Shown: positions 9,307-16,134 of the stretch, one piece after another
How the letters are laid out: each line of letters begins with the position of its first letter
How positions within the stretch are numbered: position 1 is the stretch's first letter
From: Chloroflexota bacterium
GTDB lineage: Bacteria > Chloroflexota > Anaerolineae > UBA4142
Length of the DNA: 45,186 nt
NCBI GenBank assembly: GCA_016865935.1
Contig: VGOB01000007.1
Location: 1-45,186, forward strand
Direction of reading: 5' to 3'
The notes under the pieces: generated by a model
Databases searched by the model: none
Seen by the model: the letters and a program-made list of their open reading frames with translations, nothing else
What the model was told of the DNA's origin: nothing
Made by a program: the position numbers and the translations under genes

Positions 9307-9621
9307 ATGTGCGGACAAGGTCATCAGCACCACGGTGATCACGACGAGTGTGGCTGTCATGCGGGCAGACACCGAGAGCATCACGGAGGGTGCGAGTGTG
9401 GTTGCCAGCAAGAGCCGGAGTGCGAATGCGGCTGCCACGAAGAGGGCGTGTGCTCGTGCGAGTGTCATTGCGGCGGTCATCGTTCCGAAATTCGTTTTGA
9501 GCGACGGTACGTGACACGTGCGGAACGCATCGCGCAATTGGAAGCGTACTTGAAGGACTTGCAAGCCGAAGCCAAGGGCGTCGAAGAACGACTCGCCGAA
9601 ATGAAAGCGGCGAGCGCGTGA
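9307..9621 (+). CDS. Metallothionein-like Cys/His-rich protein with C-terminal coiled coil
   Basis: This is a 104-aa protein in two parts. The first ~58 residues hold 13 Cys and about 11 His, arranged as CGC, CECGC and CSCECHC clusters, as in metal-binding metallothionein-like proteins. The last ~40 residues are a charged heptad-like helix (ERIAQLEAYLKDLQAEAKGV) likely to dimerise. The layout recalls small DUF5320-type proteins, which also end in a coiled coil, but I cannot assign a family with confidence. GAGG eight bases before ATG 9307 supports that start over GTG 9298. It lies 150 bp after the Cys-tailed ArsR gene, and both may respond to the same metal; this is inference. Confidence 0.78.
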   Translation: MCGQGHQHHGDHDECGCHAGRHREHHGGCECGCQQEPECECGCHEEGVCSCECHCGGHRSEIRFERRYVTRAERIAQLEAYLKDLQAEAKGVEERLAEMKAASA

Positions 9622-9679
9622 GCGGAGTGAATGGGCGATGGACTGATGCCGGTGCATCGCGCATTCCTGTTGTGTACCA

Positions 9680-10405
9680 ATGAATGAATCCCCAACCCTG
9701 CTCGCCGTCTTTGCTCATCCCGACGACGAATCATTCCGACCGGGCGGAACACTGGCGTTGCTCGCGCGGCGCGGTGTACGCGTCCACTTGTTGACTGCGA
9801 CACACGGCGAAGCGGGCTCCTGTGGCGACCCGCCCTTGTGTTCGGTCAAAGAACTGCCTGCCGTTCGGGAAGGCGAGTTGCGCTGCGCTTGCGCTATCCT
9901 CGGAATTGAACCGCCGCGCCTACTCGATTATTGCGACGGACACTTGAGCGAAACTGATCTCGATCCGCTCATCATGCAGATTTGTCAAGCCATGAGCGCG
10001 ACGCGCCCGCAAGTGGTATTAACGTTTGGTCCGGATGGGTTGTCAGGACATCCCGACCACATCGCCATCGGGGAGTGTGCTTTGAAGGCATTTCACCGCG
10101 TCGAGCAAGTTGCCGCCTTGTACACCGTTGCCGTGCCGCAGTCGTTGGCGACACGGCTAGGAATGACACAGGTCCGCGCCATTCCCGACGGGGAAATCGC
10201 ATTGACCGTAGATGTATCCGCAGTCTGGGACGTGAAACTCGCGGCGATTCGCTGCCACGCGACCCAGTTGAGTTCTTCGCCGCTGATGCGCGCGCCCATC
10301 GAACGGCAAAAGTTGTTCTTCGGCACGGAATACTTCGCGCGGTACGCGGTGCGACACTCTGAAAATGATTTTCTCGATAAGCTGTTTCAAGGACAAGGTA
10401 GATGA
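9680..10405 (+). CDS. PIG-L/LmbE-family N-deacetylase
   Basis: This is a zinc-dependent deacetylase of the PIG-L (LmbE/MshB/BshB) family, which removes N-acetyl groups from GlcNAc conjugates. The metal motif AHPDDE is at ~residues 12-17, the third ligand is in SGHPDHIAIG (~135-144), and LTATHGEAGSCGDP is also typical. The length (241 aa) matches the family. Members act in mycothiol or bacillithiol synthesis, glycolipid remodelling or antibiotic maturation; nothing here picks one. The stop overlaps the start of the ABC ATPase as ATGA, so it is coupled to the exporter genes. Confidence 0.9.
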   Translation: MNESPTLLAVFAHPDDESFRPGGTLALLARRGVRVHLLTATHGEAGSCGDPPLCSVKELPAVREGELRCACAILGIEPPRLLDYCDGHLSETDLDPLIMQICQAMSATRPQVVLTFGPDGLSGHPDHIAIGECALKAFHRVEQVAALYTVAVPQSLATRLGMTQVRAIPDGEIALTVDVSAVWDVKLAAIRCHATQLSSSPLMRAPIERQKLFFGTEYFARYAVRHSENDFLDKLFQGQGR

Positions 10406-11346
10406 TGAATGCGATCCAAGTATCCGAATTGACCAAGGTTTACCAGACCGCCAAAAATCAGCCCCCCCTGCACGCGGTGGACAACATCAATTTCACTGTG
10501 CACGCAGGCGAAGTGTTTGGCTTTCTGGGACCGAACGGTGCAGGCAAGACGACGACGATGCGGATGCTCACCGGCCTCGTGCGTCCGACAGCGGGTAACG
10601 CGTCCGTGCTGGGATTGGATTTGGCGACCGCCATCACGCGGATCAAAAAACAAATTGGCGTCGTGCCTGAGATGTCGAATTTGTACGATGAGTTGTCGGC
10701 GTTCGACAACCTGGTGTTTGCGATGCAACTCTACGGCGTGCCGCGCGCCCAACGCCAAACGCGCGCCGAAGAATTACTTGCGCGCTTTCGCCTGAGCGAA
10801 AAACGTGACGCGCCTTTCGCGAAACTCTCGCGCGGGATGAAGCGCGCACTGACAATTGCCGCCGCGCTCGCGCATCGTCCGCCGCTGATTTTCCTCGATG
10901 AACCGACGACGGGCTTGGATGTGATGAGCGCGCGCAACTTGCGCCAGATGATCGCGGGATTGCGCAAGGAAGGCGTCACCGTTTTTCTGACGACGCACTA
11001 TCTCGAAGAAGCGGAACGCTTGTGCGACCGCATCGCGATCATCGTCAAAGGACGCATCGTCGCGCTCGACACAGTGGAAAACTTGAAATCCGCCGCGCAA
11101 ACCAAAACGCTGGTCGAGTTGACCCTCGCCGATGCGAACAATTGCATCGAAACGCGGCCCATCGAGGGTGAGACGGTCGAAGCGGCAGCGCGCGCCGCGC
11201 TCGCGCAAACGGACGGACGGCGTGTGCTCGCGATCAACACGCTGCGTCCGACGCTCGAAGATGTGTTCGTCAAACTGACCGGCTTGAAGGCGGATGTGAT
11301 GCTCATCGAAAAAGGTGGCAAGGGAGGCGGCAATGCTGGCGGATGA
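10402..11346 (+). CDS. ABC-2 type exporter ATP-binding subunit
   Basis: This is a DrrA/CcmA-like ATPase of 314 aa. Walker A is GPNGAGKTTT (~45-54), the signature is LSRGMKRAL (~140), Walker B is LIFLDEPTTGLD (~158-169), and the switch is FLTTHYLEEAERLCDRI. The C-terminal ~90 residues match the usual DrrA-type regulatory extension (LKSAAQTKTLVELTLADANN, LRPTLEDVFVKLTG). It pairs with the permease that overlaps its end by 14 bp and with the PIG-L gene before it. The substrate is unknown. Confidence 0.93.
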   Translation: MMNAIQVSELTKVYQTAKNQPPLHAVDNINFTVHAGEVFGFLGPNGAGKTTTMRMLTGLVRPTAGNASVLGLDLATAITRIKKQIGVVPEMSNLYDELSAFDNLVFAMQLYGVPRAQRQTRAEELLARFRLSEKRDAPFAKLSRGMKRALTIAAALAHRPPLIFLDEPTTGLDVMSARNLRQMIAGLRKEGVTVFLTTHYLEEAERLCDRIAIIVKGRIVALDTVENLKSAAQTKTLVELTLADANNCIETRPIEGETVEAAARAALAQTDGRRVLAINTLRPTLEDVFVKLTGLKADVMLIEKGGKGGGNAGG

Positions 11347-12064
11347 CTTGCGCGGAATGTTTTACATCGGACTGAAAGACTTGCGCGCGTACTACTTCAA
11401 GCCACCCAACATCAGTTGGGGGATTCTGTTTCCGTTCGCGTTCATTCTCGCGTTTGCAATTCGCAACCCAGGCGATTTGCGCGCGCTCGTGCCAGGACTA
11501 CTTGCGCTGACCCTGCTCTTTGGCACGAGTTCGATGGAAGCCATCGTCATCGTGTTCGAGCGGCGGATTGGCGCGCTGGAACGCTTGTTGCTTGCGCCGA
11601 TTCGCTTGCCCGCGCTCTTGGCTGGCAAGTTGCTCGGCGGAATGATTTTTGGATTGACGATCACGCTGATCGTGCTCGTCATCGCGCTCGTCGTCTTTGG
11701 CGCGGCGAGCGTCAACTGGGTCTTGCTTGCTCTCGCGATTCTGCTCTCGGCGGCGGCATTCTCCGCGCTCGGCGCGTTCGTCTCGGTCGCGGTGACCGAG
11801 GTTTTTGAAGCGCAGACGCTCGCCAACTTCATTCGCTTTCCGATGATGTTTCTCGGCGGCGTGTTCGTGCCAGTGGATTCGATGCCAATCGCGTTGCAAG
11901 TGATCGCGCGGTGCTTGCCATTGACTTATGCCATCGAAGCATTGCGCGTCGCGCTGAATGGTAGCGCGTGGACGGACGCCGCGTTTGATTTGCTCGCATT
12001 GACAGGATTCGCCGTGGTCTTGTTCGCACTGGCAACACGCGTGATGAGACGCTGGGTCGAATAG
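11333..12064 (+). CDS. ABC-2 type exporter permease
   Basis: This membrane subunit of 243 aa has about six helices. The ABC-2 family pattern is visible: ISWGILFPFAFILAFAIRNP near the start, FERRIGALERLLLAPIRLPA in the cytoplasmic loop, and FLGGVFVPVDSMPIALQVIA followed by LPLTYAIEALRVALNG near the end. ATG 11333 follows GGAGG and overlaps the ATPase gene; the GTG at 11315 in the track lies inside the Shine-Dalgarno region upstream. It ends the PIG-L/ABC operon; the palindrome at 12091 follows. Confidence 0.9.
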   Translation: MLADDLRGMFYIGLKDLRAYYFKPPNISWGILFPFAFILAFAIRNPGDLRALVPGLLALTLLFGTSSMEAIVIVFERRIGALERLLLAPIRLPALLAGKLLGGMIFGLTITLIVLVIALVVFGAASVNWVLLALAILLSAAAFSALGAFVSVAVTEVFEAQTLANFIRFPMMFLGGVFVPVDSMPIALQVIARCLPLTYAIEALRVALNGSAWTDAAFDLLALTGFAVVLFALATRVMRRWVE

Positions 12065-12082
12065 AAGGCGTTGGCTTGTGAT

Positions 12083-12128
12083 TTTGAAATATGCTACCGT
12101 TATGCTATAATTGGCATAACGGTAGCAT
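12083..12128 (+). promoter_or_regulatory. ModE-box-like palindrome around a TATAAT -10 (also terminator-like)
   Basis: ATGCTACCGTTATGC (12091-12105) and its exact reverse complement (12114-12128) flank an 8-bp centre that contains TATAAT (12106-12111); TTTGAA (12083-12088) is the -35 at 17 bp. The inner half-sites read CGTTAT-N12-ATAACG, the form I recall for ModE boxes of molybdate operons. A bound regulator would block the -10 directly. The 15-bp stem is also followed by GTTTTTTGTTTT, so in RNA from the upstream ABC operon it could act as an intrinsic terminator. Confidence 0.75.
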
Positions 12129-12170
12129 GTTTTTTGTTTTCCGTTAGAATGATCCCCTTGAGGCATTCAA

Positions 12171-12614
12171 ATGAAAAGCACCGGCAAGATCATCAAACGT
12201 GCGACACGCTCGCCAACTACCCAAACACGCCACGCTGCGTTTTCACCGCGCTGCAAAGTCTGGCTCGAACTGGATGGCAAGGTCGCGCTCTCCGCCTGGC
12301 GCGTTGAACTGCTTGAGCTCATCGAAGAAACCGGATCCCTGACACTGGCAGCCAAGCATCTGCAAGTCCCCTACCGCACAGCGTGGTACAAACTGAAAGA
12401 CATTGAGGAATGTTTGGGTCTCAAATTAGTCGTGACGGAGAGCGGTGGGTTGAAAGGCGGCGGAAGCCATTTGACACCCGAGGCGCAACAAATCATTGCG
12501 CGCTTTCGTCGCGTGACCGCTGGCGTCAGTCAGATGGTTGAGGAACGGTTCCGTAAGCAATTCGAGGATGTCCGATTCACCCAATCACCTAATCACCAGG
12601 AGGATAAGCGATGA
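12171..12614 (+). CDS. ModE-like molybdenum-dependent transcriptional regulator (HTH only)
   Basis: This 147-aa protein matches the N-terminal LysR-like HTH of ModE: LELIEETGSLTLAAKHLQVP, then YRTAWYKLKDIEECLGLKLV and the wing VTESGGLKGGGSHLTPEAQQ. It has no C-terminal molybdate-binding (TOBE/MOP) domains, so it either uses another ligand mode or needs a partner. The first ~35 residues are basic and unassigned. Its stop overlaps the ATG of the molybdate transporter gene (ATGA), and the palindrome upstream is the likely operator, implying autoregulation plus control of uptake. Confidence 0.87.
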   Translation: MKSTGKIIKRATRSPTTQTRHAAFSPRCKVWLELDGKVALSAWRVELLELIEETGSLTLAAKHLQVPYRTAWYKLKDIEECLGLKLVVTESGGLKGGGSHLTPEAQQIIARFRRVTAGVSQMVEERFRKQFEDVRFTQSPNHQEDKR

Positions 12615-13765
12615 AATACAAATCGTTCGAGTTCAACTTGCGGGAACTGGCTGGTTCCATGGGCGATTTCGGGACGCTCTTTCCCCTTGCGATCGGCTAT
12701 ATTGCCGTCAACGGACTTAACCCCGCTGGGTTTCTGGTGATGATGGGCGTGGCGAACATTGTCACCGATGTAGTGTATCGACTGCCGATGCCTATCGAGC
12801 CGATGAAGGTGCTCGCGGTCGTGGCGATTGCCCAGGGTTGGTCTCCTTCCATGGTTTATGCCTCCGGGTTTGGCATGGGCATCATCTGGTTGATCTTTGC
12901 GGCAACCAACTTGGTCGGTTGGATCGCGAAGATCACACCCAAGTCGGTGATCTGGGGCATTCAAGTCACCTTGGGCGTGCTTCTTGCCATCGAGGCGCTC
13001 AAAATGCTTTCGACGGGATGGCTTTGGGGTGTCGTCTCCATTGTTATCGTACTAACGCTGCGTTCAAGTCGCTATACGCCTGCTCCCATCGTGCTCGTGC
13101 TGCTTGGATTGGCAATCACATTTTTCAACGGCGATTTGCAGAAGGTCAGTGCTCCAACTCTGAGTTTTCCGCCGCTCACCGGTTTCAAGCTTGATGAAGT
13201 CTGGCAGACTCTATTGCTCGCTGGGTTCGCGCAGATTCCCCTCACAGTGACGAATGCCACGATTGCAACTGCTGCCTTGATTAAAACCTACTGGCCCGAG
13301 AAACCCGTGAGCGAAAGACGACTCTCGCTGAATCAAGGTCTCATGAACTTGGTCTTGCCCTTCTTCGGCGGCATGCCCATGTGCCATGGTGCGGGCGGCT
13401 TGGTGGGACAGTACTATTTTGGCGCGCGCACCGGCGGCGCCAACATCCTTGAAGGAATGATCGAAATCTCCCTGGGGTTATTTCTGGCGACCTCCGTGGC
13501 TGGGTTATTTAGCATTTTCCCAGTTCCCATCGTTGGTGCCATGATGTTGTTTGTCGGGATCGAACTCACCAAATTCGCGACGAAGATTCGCCCGAACAAA
13601 GACTTGGTGCCTCTCGGCGCCACCGTGGTCGTTTCCTTGCTCAGCAATATGGCGCTTGGTTTTGTGGCGGGGCTGGGCGTCTATTACGGGATCCGTTACC
13701 TGGTTCGACGCAGTGGTCGTTGTGCGTGCCATGCGTGCCATCAGCCCGCCATGATCAGCGCCTGA
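12611..13765 (+). CDS. MOT1-type molybdate (sulfate-family) transporter
   Basis: This is a polytopic transporter of 384 aa with about ten hydrophobic segments. The two MOT1 signature blocks are present: FNLRELAGSMGDFGTLFPLA near the N-terminus and GGMPMCHGAGGLVGQYYFGA (~residues 255-275). MOT1 proteins take up molybdate with high affinity. CAGGAGG eight bases before ATG 12611 and the ATGA overlap with the ModE-like gene fix the start and support the substrate. The tail has a CACHAC-like Cys/His cluster (RCACHACHQP), which is not a standard feature of the family and may bind metal. Confidence 0.9.
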   Translation: MKYKSFEFNLRELAGSMGDFGTLFPLAIGYIAVNGLNPAGFLVMMGVANIVTDVVYRLPMPIEPMKVLAVVAIAQGWSPSMVYASGFGMGIIWLIFAATNLVGWIAKITPKSVIWGIQVTLGVLLAIEALKMLSTGWLWGVVSIVIVLTLRSSRYTPAPIVLVLLGLAITFFNGDLQKVSAPTLSFPPLTGFKLDEVWQTLLLAGFAQIPLTVTNATIATAALIKTYWPEKPVSERRLSLNQGLMNLVLPFFGGMPMCHGAGGLVGQYYFGARTGGANILEGMIEISLGLFLATSVAGLFSIFPVPIVGAMMLFVGIELTKFATKIRPNKDLVPLGATVVVSLLSNMALGFVAGLGVYYGIRYLVRRSGRCACHACHQPAMISA

Positions 13766-13910
13766 CCCAATCACCGCACCATAACGTCTAAGCCACATCC
13801 CTGATGACGGTACTCATTCGCTTTTCCTCTTCTCCCGGCTACACTTGAGGGCTTGTGTACATTCTGGAAAGCAAGGTACGCTCGCGAAAAGGGGCTACAT
13901 GGAGTGAAAC

Positions 13911-14465
13911 ATGGTATCCTTGATCCAACTGGCATTGACGTTTCTGAAAATCGGTGCGCTTGGTTTTGGCGGACCGTTCTCATTGCTCGCCATCATGCAG
14001 AAAGAAGTTGTTGAACGGCGCAAGTGGCTGACCACGGAAGATTTCACGCAAAGTATTGGCATCGGCACGATGACACCAGGTCCCATCTTCTTCGCCGCGG
14101 CGATTTTCGTCGGTTATCGCCTGCGCGGGATCCCTGGTGCGGTCATCTGTGGACTCGGTACGTTGCTGCCCAGTTTCATCCTCGCGGTGCTCATTGCGGC
14201 GCTCTATGTCGAGGTGGAATCCAGTCTCCTGGTCATGGGAACGGTGCACGGCATTGCCGCGGGCGTCGTTGGTCTATTTCTTAGCGTCGTGCTGAAAACA
14301 GGGCGCGCGACGGCGAAAGATGTGCGGAGCACCGCCTGGATCGTCATCGCTTTCATCGCATTGGCAATACTCAAAGTTGATCCACTCCTGTTGATCGTCA
14401 TCGCGGGCATAGCAGGTGCATGGTTGTTGCGCCCCATGCCCAAAATCCAGGCGGCGGAGAAATGA
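13911..14465 (+). CDS. Chromate transporter, N-terminal half (short CHR subunit 1)
   Basis: This is a single CHR domain of 184 aa with about six helices. The family pattern is ALTFLKIGALGFGGPFSLLA followed by an RRKWLTTEDFTQSIGIGTMT segment with TPGP. In bacteria with split chromate transporters, two short CHR proteins form a heterodimer; the next gene is the matching half, coupled by an ATGA overlap. Chromate export is the known role of some members; others may move sulfate-like anions. It follows the molybdate genes by 145 bp but need not be in their operon. Confidence 0.9.
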   Translation: MVSLIQLALTFLKIGALGFGGPFSLLAIMQKEVVERRKWLTTEDFTQSIGIGTMTPGPIFFAAAIFVGYRLRGIPGAVICGLGTLLPSFILAVLIAALYVEVESSLLVMGTVHGIAAGVVGLFLSVVLKTGRATAKDVRSTAWIVIAFIALAILKVDPLLLIVIAGIAGAWLLRPMPKIQAAEK

Positions 14466-14998
14466 CCGATATGCTGTGGGAATTTTTTCTAATCACGCTC
14501 AAGATCGGCGCGTTGGCTTTCGGCGGCGGCTATGCGATGATTACGCCGCTGCACTATGACTTGGTCACCCATTACGGTTGGCTCACGGAAACCGAATTCA
14601 GCAGCGCGGTCGCGGTGGGACAGATCACGCCCGGTCCATTAATGATCATGGTGGCGTTCATGGGCTATAAAGTCGCGGGCTTGCCAGGCGCGACGTTGGG
14701 CACGATCGGATTGTTCCTGCCATCGGCATTGATCGTCCTCGCCATCGCGGGCTCGTATTTGCGATTCAAGGACGCGCCAATCGTTCAGGGCGCGATGCGC
14801 GGCGTCAGTCTCGCCGTGATTGGGTTGCTCGCGGCAGTGGTGATTGAATTGGGGCGCGGTGCGCTTTCAACTCCTCTGGACGTATTGATTGGCATTGCGG
14901 CATTCGTTGCGGCAGGTCCGCTCAAACGCGATCCGATTGCGGTGCTGCTTGGTGCAGGGCTAATTGGATTGGTGCACTATCTTATCGTTGGCGGCTGA
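14462..14998 (+). CDS. Chromate transporter, C-terminal half (short CHR subunit 2)
   Basis: This is the second CHR domain, 178 aa: FFLITLKIGALAFGGGYAMI, LTETEFSSAVAVGQITPGPL and a string of hydrophobic helices. It pairs with the preceding gene, whose stop overlaps its ATG at 14462; the track start at 14420 lies inside the upstream gene. The two halves together equal one full-length ChrA. Confidence 0.9.
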   Translation: MTDMLWEFFLITLKIGALAFGGGYAMITPLHYDLVTHYGWLTETEFSSAVAVGQITPGPLMIMVAFMGYKVAGLPGATLGTIGLFLPSALIVLAIAGSYLRFKDAPIVQGAMRGVSLAVIGLLAAVVIELGRGALSTPLDVLIGIAAFVAAGPLKRDPIAVLLGAGLIGLVHYLIVGG

Positions 14999-15027
14999 GC
15001 AACCGCAGTCATTGTCTCTGTCAAACA

Positions 15028-15257
15028 CTAGCGTAACTTTTGCGCAACCAGAACCGGATTCGTTAAATCAGTTGCAATTCTGCACGACTTGGTTGCCTGA
15101 GATCGTTGTCCCAGAGGCGAGAAAAGCAACCTGTTCGAAGCAGATGACTCAGCGTGGTAATTACGTGCCTCTGGGTCAATAGGCAGATCGCCGCGAAGCA
15201 TGCAAAATTGCAAGTCAAACAACGATTTGCCCTGTGATTGTGCAAAACCTACGCTAG
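15028..15257. mobile_element. MITE-like palindromic element, ~230 bp, non-coding
   Basis: CTAGCGTAACTTTTGCGCA at 15028-15046 is matched in inverted orientation by TGTGCAAAACCTACGCTAG at 15239-15257 (16 of 19). The symmetry continues inwards without gaps: a TTGCAATT-TTGCA block and CCCAGAGGC (15110-15118) versus GCCTCTGGG (15167-15175) are exactly equidistant from the ends. The central ~48 bp are not palindromic. CTAG at both ends could be a 4-bp target duplication of the YTAR type used by IS5-like elements. There is no ORF worth calling. It fills most of the 484-bp gap between the chromate genes and the next gene. Confidence 0.6.
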
Positions 15258-15411
15258 AATTCCTCCATCTTGCATTTATCGCAGTCTGCGGAATTGCTGG
15301 ATGGATTACCATGATCGTCAAGCCGAGTCGAAGATTCAAACTCGCCGTTCCGAAAAGGATCTGGCGAGTTTGTGTTTGATGTGATCGTGCCAAACCCTCA
15401 CAAATTGCCTA

Positions 15412-15440
15412 TTGCTTCTTCACAACTCCTCCATATCTTT
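15412..15440 (+). promoter_or_regulatory. Putative sigma-70 promoter
   Basis: TTGCTT (15412-15417), 17 bp, TATGAT (15435-15440), about 43 bp before the ATG at 15483, which has GGAGG upstream. Confidence 0.5.
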
Positions 15441-15482
15441 GCGTTATGATTCAACCAAGATAACCTACACACGGAGGATAAT

Positions 15483-15992
15483 ATGTTGAAAAAAATCGTG
15501 GTTGCAGTTTTGATTGTTGGGCTAGTCGCGATTGTAGGAGTAGGCATGGCGATGCGGTTCTTCGTGCCAATTCCCACGAGCGCGAATAATCCGCCGAATA
15601 CCGCGAACGTATCGGGCACGGGAAGTCAATTTCGTGGGGGTGGCCAAGGGCAAGGCCAAGGCGTTGCCGCGCAAGGTGTTCAATGGGCAACTTTGCAGGG
15701 CAATGTGATTGCTATAAATCAATCCGCGATGACCGTCCAAACTTCAAACGGTGAGAAAGTGATTATCGAAAATCGCCCCTGGTCGTTTGCGCTCGAACAG
15801 GGATTTACCGCCAAAATCGGGGATCAACTCAAGATGAACGGTTTCTACCAGAACGGCCTCTTCGAAATCGGTCAGATGCAGAACCTGACGAATGGTTCGG
15901 CGATCCAAGTCCGCGATCAATCCGGGCGACCGGGTTGGGCTGGACGCGGCAATAACGGCGAACGCGGTTTCAACACGAATGGGACCAACTAA
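15483..15992 (+). CDS. Small anchored extracytoplasmic protein (OB-fold/DUF5666-like)
   Basis: The 169-aa protein has an N-terminal membrane anchor or signal (KKIVVAVLIVGLVAIVGVGM), a Gly/Gln-rich linker (GGGQGQGQG), then a short beta-rich domain (LQGNVIAINQSAMTVQTSNG through LKMNGFYQNGLFEIGQM) of the kind seen in DUF5666/OB-fold exported proteins, and a Gly/Asn/Arg-rich tail. No cofactor motif is visible. It stands 140 bp before the cytochrome b gene with its own promoter, so it may or may not belong to the respiratory operon. The function is unknown. Confidence 0.75.
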   Translation: MLKKIVVAVLIVGLVAIVGVGMAMRFFVPIPTSANNPPNTANVSGTGSQFRGGGQGQGQGVAAQGVQWATLQGNVIAINQSAMTVQTSNGEKVIIENRPWSFALEQGFTAKIGDQLKMNGFYQNGLFEIGQMQNLTNGSAIQVRDQSGRPGWAGRGNNGERGFNTNGTN

Positions 15993-16051
15993 AGCGACGG
16001 TTGATGAGGATCGGCGGAATTCTTCTTGCAGGGGAATGAGAATGCCGCCGA

Positions 16052-16110
16052 TTTACAAACGAAACAGATTCTGCTAGAATCGGGAAACACGAACCGAATC
16101 ATGTTTCCCG
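16052..16110 (+). promoter_or_regulatory. Promoter and 9-bp inverted repeat before the cytochrome b operon
   Basis: TTTACA (16052-16057), 17 bp, TAGAAT (16075-16080) form a good promoter. Immediately after the -10, CGGGAAACA (16081-16089) and TGTTTCCCG (16102-16110) make a perfect inverted repeat with 12 bp between, spanning the expected start point. It may be a repressor operator or a 5' leader hairpin. The cytochrome b ATG is 25 bp further on. Confidence 0.6.
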
Positions 16111-16134
16111 GTCTAGCGTACATAGAAGAAGCTA

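Noticed and set aside
15111-15175. tRNA or riboswitch suggested by the CCCAGAGGC inverted repeat
   Set aside because: The repeat is part of a longer symmetrical element whose ends also match; no tRNA arms or anticodon loop could be placed.
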